From the NCBI RefSeq assembly GCF_025151215.1, contig NZ_CP102286.1, positions 248,001-312,000 on the forward strand: a stretch of 64,000 nt of DNA. Reading direction: 5' to 3'. The position numbers and the translations under genes were made by a program. Each line of letters opens with the position of its first letter. Within the stretch, counting starts at the first letter, position 1. This document shows, piece after piece, positions 30,875 to 38,474 of this stretch. The notes beneath the pieces were generated by a model. The model saw nothing but the letters and a program-made list of their open reading frames with translations, ran no database searches and was not told the origin of the DNA. The stretch is from Parabacteroides merdae ATCC 43184 (GTDB taxonomy: Bacteria > Bacteroidota > Bacteroidia > Bacteroidales > Tannerellaceae).

Positions 30875-31258
30875 CAGTCGATTCTTGGTAGATACGAATC
30901 ATAAATGATGATTTGCAGTCCTGCTATTTAAGCATGGATTGCGCGGATTTCCGATCCTGCTAAAATAAGGATACTGTAATTATAACTAATAAACAAATAC
31001 ACAGATATTTACTGCCATTACTACCATTCTTTTACTTTTCGCCCTTAGTCGAAAAGGCTTTTGACAAGTGTCGAAAGGGCTTTTGACCAAGGGCGAAAAG
31101 ATCTTCGACCAAGGGCAAAAGGTCAATGATTGGGCTGTTTGACAATAGAAGCATGGCTATTGTCACTTAAATAAAACCTTCCTGGACCGACTTGCTCTCT
31201 CTGTTTTGAAAAAGTAAATATTAACGCTTGGTTTTTAACTCTCTTTAGAAAATCTTCC
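30875..31258. other. Gene-free interval upstream of nagA
   Basis: About 380 bp before the nagA -7 box, without a gene; its main content is the second palindromic array (31035-31123). No obvious terminator for the ABC-F gene is seen. Confidence 0.6.
31035..31123. repeat. Array 2: four tandem ~22-bp palindromic units
   Basis: Units of 23, 22, 22 and 22 bp (starts 31035, 31058, 31080, 31102), with ends CTTTT(C/G) and (C/G)GAAAAG and cores such as CGCCCTTAGTCG, GACAAGTGTCG and GACCAAGGGCG. Units 1 and 2 closely match units 2 and 3 of the 7974-8061 array. It lies about 135 bp upstream of the nagA -7 box. Confidence 0.8.
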
Positions 31259-31266
31259 TACCTTTG
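31259..31266 (+). promoter_or_regulatory. -7 box for the nagA operon
   Basis: TACCTTTG, 40 bp before the nagA start codon; no convincing -33 TTTG at the right distance. Confidence 0.6.
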
Positions 31267-31306
31267 CCTACTTAAAACTAAAAAACACAAACTTAATTCT
31301 TGCGCT

Positions 31307-32473
31307 ATGTTAACTCAGATTATAAATGGCAAGATCCTTACCCCACAGGGCTGGTTGAAAGACGGTTCTGTTCTGATAAGCGATAACAAGATTTTGGAAG
31401 TGACTAACTGCGATCTGGCAGTGGTAGGAGCCACTTTGATAGACGCTAAAGGCATGTATATCGTGCCGGGCGGAGTAGAAATCCATGTTCACGGCGGTGG
31501 AGGCCGTGACTTTATGGAAGGTACCGAAGAAGCGTTCCGGGCAGCGGTAGCCGCTCACATGCAGCATGGTACGACCAGTATTTTCCCCACATTGTCATCC
31601 TCGACCATCCCGATGATCCGCGAAGCAGCTGCAACGACTGAAAAGTTGATGGCGGAAAAAGACAGTCCTGTCCTGGGGCTTCATCTGGAAGGGCATTACT
31701 TCAACATGAAGATGGCCGGCGGGCAGTTGCCGGAAAATATCAAGAATCCGGATCCGGAAGAATACATTCCCCTGTTGGAAGAGACACATTGCATCAAACG
31801 TTGGGATGCCGCTCCCGAATTGCCGGGTGCCATGCAGTTCGGTAAATACGTCACCTCGAAAGGCGTGTTGGCATCTGTCGGTCATACGCAAGCCGAATAC
31901 GAGGATATTCAGACTGCCTACGAAGCCGGATATACCCATGCCACGCACTTCTACAATGCGATGCCCGGTTTCCACAAACGTCGTGAATATAAATATGAAG
32001 GTACGGTCGAGAGTATTTATCTGATCGACGACATGACGGTCGAGGTGGTTGCCGACGGTATCCATGTGCCTCCGACGATCCTTCGTCTGGTCTATAAGAT
32101 CAAAGGCGTGGAACGTACTTGTCTGATCACCGATGCGCTGGCTTGCGCCGCAAGTGACAGCCAGACGGCGTTTGACCCGCGTGTGATCATCGAAGACGGT
32201 GTTTGCAAGCTGGCCGACCGTTCTGCTCTTGCCGGCAGCATTGCGACTATGGACCGCCTGATCCGTACGATGGTTCAGAAAGCCGAGATCCCGTTGGAAG
32301 ATGCCGTTCGCATGGCTTCTGAAACTCCGGCACGCATCATGGGTGTTTACGACCGTAAGGGGTCTTTGCAGCGAGGTAAGGATGCGGACATCCAGATTCT
32401 GGATAAGGACTTGAATGTCCGTGCTGTCTGGGCGATGGGTAAATTAGTGGAAGGAACGAATAAACTGTTTTGA
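31307..32473 (+). CDS. nagA: N-acetylglucosamine-6-phosphate deacetylase
   Basis: Removes acetate from GlcNAc-6-P to give GlcN-6-P in the cytoplasm. The 388-residue amidohydrolase has H60-V-H62 in the HxHG motif of dinuclear NagA, metal Glu E128 in GLHLEG, H193 in VGHT, H214 in ATHFYNAM and the catalytic Asp in CLITDAL. Compared with usual NagA, the residue after LHLEG is His instead of Pro (GHYFN), a small oddity near the substrate. The downstream paralogue starts 3 bp after the stop, so they form a translationally coupled pair. Confidence 0.9.
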   Translation: MLTQIINGKILTPQGWLKDGSVLISDNKILEVTNCDLAVVGATLIDAKGMYIVPGGVEIHVHGGGGRDFMEGTEEAFRAAVAAHMQHGTTSIFPTLSSSTIPMIREAAATTEKLMAEKDSPVLGLHLEGHYFNMKMAGGQLPENIKNPDPEEYIPLLEETHCIKRWDAAPELPGAMQFGKYVTSKGVLASVGHTQAEYEDIQTAYEAGYTHATHFYNAMPGFHKRREYKYEGTVESIYLIDDMTVEVVADGIHVPPTILRLVYKIKGVERTCLITDALACAASDSQTAFDPRVIIEDGVCKLADRSALAGSIATMDRLIRTMVQKAEIPLEDAVRMASETPARIMGVYDRKGSLQRGKDADIQILDKDLNVRAVWAMGKLVEGTNKLF

Positions 32474-32476
32474 TTT

Positions 32477-33637
32477 ATGCTGACACAAATAATAAATGGC
32501 CAGATCCTTACCCCTCAGGGATGGTTGAAGGATGGCTCCGTATTGATTAGCGACGGAAAGATTCTGGAAGTGACGAACAGCGACCTGGCTGTTATCGGCG
32601 CCAAGGTGGTGGATGCCAAGGGTATGTATATCATTCCCGGTTTCGTAGCCATGAACGTGCATGGCGGAGGCGGCCATGATTTTAAGGAATGTACGGAAGA
32701 AGCCTTCCATAGTGCTATTGCCGCCCATATGAAACACGGTGCGACTACTATTTTTCCCACTTTGTCGTCTTCTCCTAAAGAATCGATCTGCAAGGCAGTC
32801 TCCATTTGCGAGAAGCTGATGGCGGAAAAGGACGGTCCCGTATTGGGACTTCATGTGGAAGGACCGTATCTGAATGCCAAGATGGCCGGTAACCTTTATG
32901 ATGTGAAAAATCCGGATAAGGAAGAATATATGTCTATCCTGGAAAGTACGAACTGTATTAAGCGTTGGGATGCCAGTCCTGAATTGCCGGGTGCGCATGA
33001 TTTCGCCCGTTATCTCAGGTCGAAAGGTATCCTGGCTGCCATTACGCATACGGAAGCCGAATTCGAGGATATCAAAGAAGCCTATGCGGCGGGTTTTACC
33101 CATGCGGCACAGTTCTACAACGCAATGCCCGGTTTCCACAAGCGTCGTGAATATAAATACGAAGGAACGGTGGAAAGTGTTTTCCTGATGGATGATATGA
33201 CGGTGGAAGTAATTGCCGACGGTAAACATTTGCCTTCTACGATTCTTCGCTTGGTGTATAAGCTGAAAGGTGTGGAACGCACGTGCCTGGTAACCGATGC
33301 GTTGTCTTATGCTGCAAGCGATGTGAAACCGGACGAAGGCTCACGTATTATCATTGAAGATGGTGTTTGCAAGTTGGCCGACCATTCTTCGCTTGCCGGA
33401 AGTATCGCTACGATGGATGTGCTGGTCCGCACGATGGTTCAAAAAGCCAATGTCCCGTTGGCCGATGCCGTTCGCATGGCTTCCGAAACTCCGGCACGCC
33501 TGATGGGGGTATCCGACCGTACGGGTACGTTGCAGCGCGGAAAAGATGCCGACATCATCATCCTGGACCGTAACTTGACTGTCCGTGCCGTTTGGTCGAT
33601 GGGAAACCTGGTTCCGGCTGCCAATACGCTGTTTTAA
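32477..33637 (+). CDS. NagA paralogue with substituted metal ligands
   Basis: A 386-residue tandem duplicate of the preceding nagA, similar along its whole length. It keeps E128 (GLHVEG), H191 (THT) and the catalytic Asp in CLVTDAL. However, the metal motif HxH is N60-V-H62, and the conserved metal His of THFYNAM is Gln (Q212 in AAQFYNAM). Family knowledge: that His coordinates the catalytic metal in NagA. Loss suggests altered metal content, a different substrate or a non-catalytic role. No stops or frameshifts, so it appears maintained. Commonly it would be annotated simply as NagA. Confidence 0.85.
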   Translation: MLTQIINGQILTPQGWLKDGSVLISDGKILEVTNSDLAVIGAKVVDAKGMYIIPGFVAMNVHGGGGHDFKECTEEAFHSAIAAHMKHGATTIFPTLSSSPKESICKAVSICEKLMAEKDGPVLGLHVEGPYLNAKMAGNLYDVKNPDKEEYMSILESTNCIKRWDASPELPGAHDFARYLRSKGILAAITHTEAEFEDIKEAYAAGFTHAAQFYNAMPGFHKRREYKYEGTVESVFLMDDMTVEVIADGKHLPSTILRLVYKLKGVERTCLVTDALSYAASDVKPDEGSRIIIEDGVCKLADHSSLAGSIATMDVLVRTMVQKANVPLADAVRMASETPARLMGVSDRTGTLQRGKDADIIILDRNLTVRAVWSMGNLVPAANTLF

Positions 33638-33661
33638 GAAGATTAGAACTGATAAAGAATG

Positions 33662-33756
33662 AAGAACAGGTTTGTGGATGACGCGGATAAAACGGATTGG
33701 AATTATTTTATCCGTTAAGATCCGTCCGATCCGTGTCATCCGCGAACCTGGTTCTT
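33662..33756. repeat. Large imperfect inverted repeat downstream of the nagA pair
   Basis: Left arm 33662-33697 (AAGAACAGG...GGATGACGCGGAT...) pairs with right arm 33720-33756 (ATCCG...GTCATCC...AACCTGGTTCTT), with an inner AACGGAT/ATCCGTT hairpin. Reiterated CGGAT/ATCCG words are typical of a dispersed Bacteroidetes repeat family. It may also stop nagA transcripts. Confidence 0.65.
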
Positions 33757-33863
33757 AAATGATACATTTGATTCATCTCTGCCAAAATCCGTAATATCAA
33801 TATTTCCTATAACCGTATTGATTTTTTAAATGCTCTGTAAAGCTAAGTTCGTTTATTTATTAG

Positions 33864-33871
33864 TATATTTG
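33864..33871 (+). promoter_or_regulatory. -7 box for the NagB-like/PIG-L gene
   Basis: TATATTTG, 43 bp before the start codon. A second candidate TACATTTG is at 33763-33770. Confidence 0.55.
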
Positions 33872-33913
33872 TGATTCAAGTTATGATATAATATACTAAA
33901 TCGAGAATTAAAC

Positions 33914-35899
33914 ATGAAAACAGACCTTAGTTCGCAGATTACCCTGACGCGAATACCGCAGCGGTATTATCGCCCGGAGAATGCTTTTGAGCATTCAGTT
34001 TTGACCCGTCTGGAAAAGATCCCGACAAACATCTACGAATCGGCCGATGAAGGTTCGTTTGCCATCGCTAAGGAGATAGCAGACCAGATTCGCAAGAAAC
34101 AGGAAATCGGTGAAAACTTTGTGATGGCTATTCCCGGAGGCCGTTCTCCGCTGAGCGTATATAAAGAATTGATCCGTATGCATAAGGAAGAACAACTGAG
34201 CTTCCGCAACGTGGTTGTCTTTGTTGAATATGAATTCTTCCCGCTTGTCTCTCCTTCCGCCGGCAACGTGGCACAGCTGAAAGAGGCTTTGCTGGACCAT
34301 ATCGATATTACCCCTGAGAATGTTTATGCTCCCGATGGATGTATGCCGAAAGATGCCATCATCGATTTCTGCCGGATGTACGAAGAAAACATCCAGAAGG
34401 CAGGCGGTTTGGATTATATCCTGTTAGGTGTGGGACATGCGAGCAACATTATGTTTAACGGTGTAGGTGCGACGCTGAGTTCGCGTACCCGTCTGGTTCT
34501 GTTGGAAGGAACTGCCCGTAAGGAAGCTTCCCGTACGTTCCCGTCACTGGACAATGTGCCTGCGGGAGTCATCACGATGGGGATCGCTACCATGATGAAA
34601 GCCCGTAATGTGATCCTGATGGCGTGGGGTGAAGATAAGGCGAAGATCATCGCCAAAACGGTGGAAGGCAAAGTGAGTGACGCTGTTCCCTCTTCTTACC
34701 TCCAGAATCATACGAATGCGAAAGTCGTAGTCGATCTGTCTGCCGCGTATGATCTGACACGTATCAGTCATCCTTGGCTGGTTACCAATTGCGAGTGGGA
34801 TAACAAGCTGATCCGTCGCGCAATCGTTTGGTTGTGCCAGTTGACAGGCAAACCGATCTTGAAACTGACAAACAAGGATTATAGCGAAAACGGCCTGGGT
34901 GAGCTGCTCGCCCTGTACGGTTCGGCCTATAATGTGAATATCCGGGTATTCAACGATATCCAGCACACGATTACCGGATGGCCGGGCGGCAAGCCGAATG
35001 CCGACGATTCAAACCGTCCCGAACGTGCAACTCCGTATCCGAAGAAAGTGATTATCTTCAGTCCGCATCCGGATGACGATGTAATTTCGATGGGCGGTAC
35101 ATTCCATCGTTTGTGTGAACAGCATCACGATGTACATGTCGCTTACGAAACTTCCGGCAATATTGCCGTAGGGGATGAAGAGGTAATCCGCTATTGCGAA
35201 TATCTGCGCGACGTTTGTGCCAAATATACGGAAGACGAAACGGTTAAGAAGAAAGCCGAAGAAATCATCCATTTCCTCCGTTATGAAAAGGTGGAAGGTG
35301 AAGCTGAAAAACGTGATGTCCTCTTTATGAAAGGCACGATCCGCCGGGAAGAAGCCCGTGCCGGTGCCCGTTACAGCGGGATCAAGAGTGACGATCATAT
35401 CCACTTCCTCGACTTGCCTTTCTATGAAACAGGGCTGGTGAAGAAGAACGACTTGAGCGAAGCGGATATTGCCATCGTGAAGAAGTTGCTGACGGATGTG
35501 AAACCTGATGAGATGTTTGTAGCCGGTGACCTTGCCGATCCACATGGAACTCATCGTGTATGTCTGAATGCCGTTCTGGCAGCTATCGACGAGCTGAAGG
35601 ATGAAGAATGGCTGAAGAACTGCCGCATCTGGATGTACCGCGGGGCTTGGGCCGAATGGGAAATGGACCATGTGGAAATGGCTGTTCCTATCTCTCCCGA
35701 AGAATTGCGGCATAAGAGAAACGCGATCCTGAAACACCAGTCTCAGGCTGAAAGTGCACCGTTCCTTGGAGACGACGAACGTTTGTTCTGGCAGCGTGCC
35801 GAAGACCGTAACCGTGCTACTGCCGAACTGTATCATCAGTTAGGCCTTGCATCTTATGAAGCGATGGAAGCATTCGTACAATATGTTCCGGTTCGATAA
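33914..35899 (+). CDS. NagB-like (degenerate) / PIG-L deacetylase fusion protein
   Basis: A 661-residue cytosolic fusion. Residues about 30-290 have the glucosamine-6-phosphate deaminase fold and about 375-650 a PIG-L/LmbE zinc deacetylase. The PIG-L ligands are intact: H385-P-D-D in SPHPDDD, and H544/H547 in DPHGTH. The NagB site is not. The usual F-N-x-D-E is F-V-E-Y106-E, and the segment equivalent to GVGNDGHIAFNE reads GVGHASNIMFNG (172-183), replacing the Asp, His and Glu used in ring opening and deamination. Automatic annotation would be glucosamine-6-phosphate deaminase; I regard deaminase activity as doubtful. Its place after two nagA genes still points to amino-sugar metabolism. Confidence 0.85.
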   Translation: MKTDLSSQITLTRIPQRYYRPENAFEHSVLTRLEKIPTNIYESADEGSFAIAKEIADQIRKKQEIGENFVMAIPGGRSPLSVYKELIRMHKEEQLSFRNVVVFVEYEFFPLVSPSAGNVAQLKEALLDHIDITPENVYAPDGCMPKDAIIDFCRMYEENIQKAGGLDYILLGVGHASNIMFNGVGATLSSRTRLVLLEGTARKEASRTFPSLDNVPAGVITMGIATMMKARNVILMAWGEDKAKIIAKTVEGKVSDAVPSSYLQNHTNAKVVVDLSAAYDLTRISHPWLVTNCEWDNKLIRRAIVWLCQLTGKPILKLTNKDYSENGLGELLALYGSAYNVNIRVFNDIQHTITGWPGGKPNADDSNRPERATPYPKKVIIFSPHPDDDVISMGGTFHRLCEQHHDVHVAYETSGNIAVGDEEVIRYCEYLRDVCAKYTEDETVKKKAEEIIHFLRYEKVEGEAEKRDVLFMKGTIRREEARAGARYSGIKSDDHIHFLDLPFYETGLVKKNDLSEADIAIVKKLLTDVKPDEMFVAGDLADPHGTHRVCLNAVLAAIDELKDEEWLKNCRIWMYRGAWAEWEMDHVEMAVPISPEELRHKRNAILKHQSQAESAPFLGDDERLFWQRAEDRNRATAELYHQLGLASYEAMEAFVQYVPVR

Positions 35900-35926
35900 G
35901 TAAACCGGATTGTTATAAAAAAGAGA

Positions 35927-35956
35927 GGGCGGACCGATCATCGGTCCGCCCTTCCT
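35927..35956. terminator. Convergent terminator
   Basis: GGGCGGACCGAT (35927-35938) and its complement (35940-35951) form a perfect 12-bp inverted repeat with a 1-base centre (a few central pairs will open). It sits between convergent genes. Confidence 0.75.
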
Positions 35957-35978
35957 TGTTGTTTAATATATATATGAA

Positions 35979-36572
35979 TTAGTAAGTGGTTCCCTGGAAA
36001 ACGTTGGAGTCTGAATAGGGAAGCAATGTTCCGTTCATTGTCAGGTTGTTTCCTGAGAAGTTCGGGTCTACGGTAACCATTGCATTATTGGTCCCGCTGT
36101 ATAATACCAGGTTTACGGTTGCAGAGATAAAGATACCTTGTACGCTCATGGACAGATACACGTTTCCGTTGTTTTCTTGTTTGACCTGTACATTGGATGC
36201 CGAGCCTTGTACGGTGATGCCGCCTAATCCGTTAGGACCGGGGTAAGGAGAGTTGGATGCGATCTGAACCATGGCCTGTCCGTCATTCAACGAAACGAAG
36301 TTAGTGTTTGAGTTTACATAGTAAACACGTCCGTTCAACGGTTGTACGGAGTTGGCTTCGAGCACGAACGACCGGTTTGTGATAGCCTGCATGGCATTGT
36401 TGAATGCTTCTTCGCCCATAACGGCGTCCTTAGCTAACCTTTCTTCTTTTTTCTCTTTTCTTTCCTGCTTTTTTTCAGCTTTTTCTGCGGCTTTACTTGT
36501 CTGAGCCTGCACATGTGTCATGCCACCCAACAGAAGGGTGAAGATCACCATCATAGATACAATTCTTTTCAT
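35979..36572 (-). CDS. Exported DUF4251 protein
   Basis: A 197-residue exported protein: signal peptide MKRIVSMMVIFTLLLGG to VQAQ, then a Lys/Glu-rich linker (about 27-50, KAEKKQERKEKKEERLA), then a beta-rich DUF4251 domain with NRSFVLEANSVQPLNGR. Family members are Bacteroidetes envelope proteins of unknown role. The frame reaches a TTG at 36599, but the Met at 36572 starts the signal peptide. Divergent from comB. Confidence 0.8.
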   Translation of the reverse strand: MKRIVSMMVIFTLLLGGMTHVQAQTSKAAEKAEKKQERKEKKEERLAKDAVMGEEAFNNAMQAITNRSFVLEANSVQPLNGRVYYVNSNTNFVSLNDGQAMVQIASNSPYPGPNGLGGITVQGSASNVQVKQENNGNVYLSMSVQGIFISATVNLVLYSGTNNAMVTVDPNFSGNNLTMNGTLLPYSDSNVFQGTTY

Positions 36573-36648
36573 ACGACTTAGTTTAAAACGTTTATTCAAA
36601 AATGTAATAAAAGAACAAGCAGATAGGGGAAATGTTTAAAATCTCCCG

Positions 36649-36656
36649 TATTTTTG
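36649..36656 (+). promoter_or_regulatory. -7 box for comB
   Basis: TATTTTTG, 21 bp before the ATG. Confidence 0.55.
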
Positions 36657-36677
36657 CAGGTATAATAATCGTTTGAT

Positions 36678-37391
36678 ATGAAAATAGATGTTTGTTTTTC
36701 ACCGGCATTATATCCGGTCTATCATAATCCGGAAGCTATCGTGGTGGTCGTGGATGTGTTTCGGGCAACGACGACGATGGCCGCCGCTTTTAGTAACGGA
36801 GTGCGCAGTATCCGTCCGGTCGCTACCGTTGAAGAGGCTGAGGCATATAAGGCAAAAGGCTGGCTGGTCGGAGCGGAACGGAATGTGAAGCGATGTGGTT
36901 TTGCCGATTTCGGAAATTCCCCGTTTGATTATACGGCGGAAAAGGTTTCCGGGAAAGATATTGTGTTCACCACGACCAACGGTACACGTGCGATCACGAT
37001 CGCCAAATCCGCTTTCCGGGTCATAACGGGAGCTTTCATCAATCTGCAGGCGGTGGCCGGTTACTGTGTCTGCCATAAGCGGGATGTGGTCGTGCTCTGT
37101 TCCGGCTGGCAGGATAAGGTGAATATAGAAGATACGCTTTTTGGAGGAGCTTTGACGGATGCGTTACTGAATACCGGTTTGTATGAGGCGGGCAGCGATG
37201 CTGCCGTGATTGCCCGGGATATGTGGACGGGCAACAAGGCGAACCTGCTTGCCTATCTGGATACGACGGATCATATGGGACGCTTGAAAGCGAACCATCT
37301 CGAAGATGCTGTTCCCTATTGCCTGACTTTGAGTATTACGGACAAGGTTCCCGAACTTTCGATAGAAGGAGATACATTAATATTACGCTGA
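36678..37391 (+). CDS. comB: 2-phosphosulfolactate phosphatase family protein
   Basis: A 237-residue ComB-family Mg-dependent phosphatase. In methanogens it dephosphorylates 2-phosphosulfolactate in coenzyme M synthesis; Bacteroidetes homologues have no proven substrate. Conserved segments: VVVVDVFRATTTMAAAFSNG (about 21-40), VGAERN (about 64-69), DFGNSPFDY, FTTTNGTRAI and VLCSGWQDKVNIEDTLFGG. The metal-binding Asp lies in VDVFRAT. It is followed 6 bp later by the Gfo/Idh gene, so they are likely an operon. Confidence 0.85.
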   Translation: MKIDVCFSPALYPVYHNPEAIVVVVDVFRATTTMAAAFSNGVRSIRPVATVEEAEAYKAKGWLVGAERNVKRCGFADFGNSPFDYTAEKVSGKDIVFTTTNGTRAITIAKSAFRVITGAFINLQAVAGYCVCHKRDVVVLCSGWQDKVNIEDTLFGGALTDALLNTGLYEAGSDAAVIARDMWTGNKANLLAYLDTTDHMGRLKANHLEDAVPYCLTLSITDKVPELSIEGDTLILR

Positions 37392-37397
37392 TAAGGA

Positions 37398-38438
37398 ATG
37401 GAATATATGGAAGAACATGGTGGAAAAGTACGTTTTGGAGTAGTCGGAACCAACTTTATAACCGACTGGGTGATTGCCGGAGCGCGGCAGGATGACCGTT
37501 TTGAACTGGTTGCTGTTTATTCCCGTAAGCAGGAGACGGCGGATGCCTTTGCCGCCAAACATCAGATACCTTATACTTTTACCTCTTTGGAAGAGATGGC
37601 AAAAAGCCCGTTGATCGATGCCGTGTATATCGCATCGCCTAATTTCCTTCATGCGGAACAGAGTATCTTGTGCATGAAGCATGGAAAGCATGTACTCTGT
37701 GAGAAACCTTTCGCTTCGAATGCGTGGGAGGTGAGAGAGATGATCGCAGCCTCTGCAAAATATGACGTTACGCTGATGGAGGCGATGAAACCGACCCTTA
37801 CCCCGAATTTCCGGTCTGTGCGGGAAAACTTAGGACGCTTGGGAACGATACGGCGTTATTTTTCCTGCTATTGTCAGTATTCTTCCCGCTATGATAAGTT
37901 CAAGGAGGGAGTTGTGCTGAACGCATTCAGGCCGGAATTGTCGAACGGGGCGATGATGGATATCGGGATTTATACTGTCTATCCGATGGTCGTTTTGTTC
38001 GGACGTCCGAAAAAGATAGATGCTTCAGGAATCGTTCTTTCATCCAGTGCGGACGGACAGGGAGCCGTCAATTTCGAATACGAAGGGATGAATGCGACCG
38101 TTCTCTATTCCAAGATAGCCAATTCATCCTTGCCGACAGAGATACAGGGAGAAGAGGGAAACATAACGCTCGACCGGATCAATATAATCGGAGAGGTAAA
38201 ATATACTCCCCGTCTGGCGGCCGCTTCCGGTAGAGGTCCCTCTGCCGAAGCTCAGGATATAAGCGTCGTGACGGACAAGGATGAATATTATTATGAGGTG
38301 GCGGAGTTTATCGATCTGGTTCTGTCCGGCAAACGCCAGTCTGGAATCAACAGCCACGAACACTCCCTGATCACGTTGGAGATCATCGATGAGGTGCGCA
38401 GGCAGTTGGGAATCCGGTATCCGGCTGATCGATATTGA
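37398..38438 (+). CDS. Gfo/Idh/MocA-family NAD(P)-dependent oxidoreductase
   Basis: A 346-residue cytosolic sugar-type dehydrogenase. N-terminal Rossmann fold with FGVVGTNFITDWV (about residues 13-25), then AVYIASPNFLHAEQ and the catalytic-site motif CEKPFASNAWE (K at about 101). The C-terminal alpha/beta domain contains GAMMDIGIYTVYP with the usual D-x-G-x-Y/H pattern (about 187-199). The substrate is not deducible. Starts at 37398 or 37407 (MEEHGG). The stop codon lies inside the long hairpin shared with the convergent gene. Confidence 0.88.
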   Translation: MEYMEEHGGKVRFGVVGTNFITDWVIAGARQDDRFELVAVYSRKQETADAFAAKHQIPYTFTSLEEMAKSPLIDAVYIASPNFLHAEQSILCMKHGKHVLCEKPFASNAWEVREMIAASAKYDVTLMEAMKPTLTPNFRSVRENLGRLGTIRRYFSCYCQYSSRYDKFKEGVVLNAFRPELSNGAMMDIGIYTVYPMVVLFGRPKKIDASGIVLSSSADGQGAVNFEYEGMNATVLYSKIANSSLPTEIQGEEGNITLDRINIIGEVKYTPRLAAASGRGPSAEAQDISVVTDKDEYYYEVAEFIDLVLSGKRQSGINSHEHSLITLEIIDEVRRQLGIRYPADRY

Positions 38439-38474
38439 TTGTTACTTTTCTCCCAAGAGAAAAGTAACAATCAA
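38435..38474. terminator. Convergent 18-bp perfect hairpin carrying both stop codons
   Basis: The left arm 38435-38452 and right arm 38457-38474 are perfectly complementary over 18 bp around CCAA. The TGA of the + gene (38436-38438) and the TGA of the - gene (38471-38473) are mirror images at the base of the stem. There is no separate T run beyond the arm. Confidence 0.7.

Noticed and set aside
33662..33756. A fifth 22-bp palindromic array
   Set aside because: CGGAT/ATCCG words recur, but the structure is one large imperfect hairpin and not tandem units of constant length.
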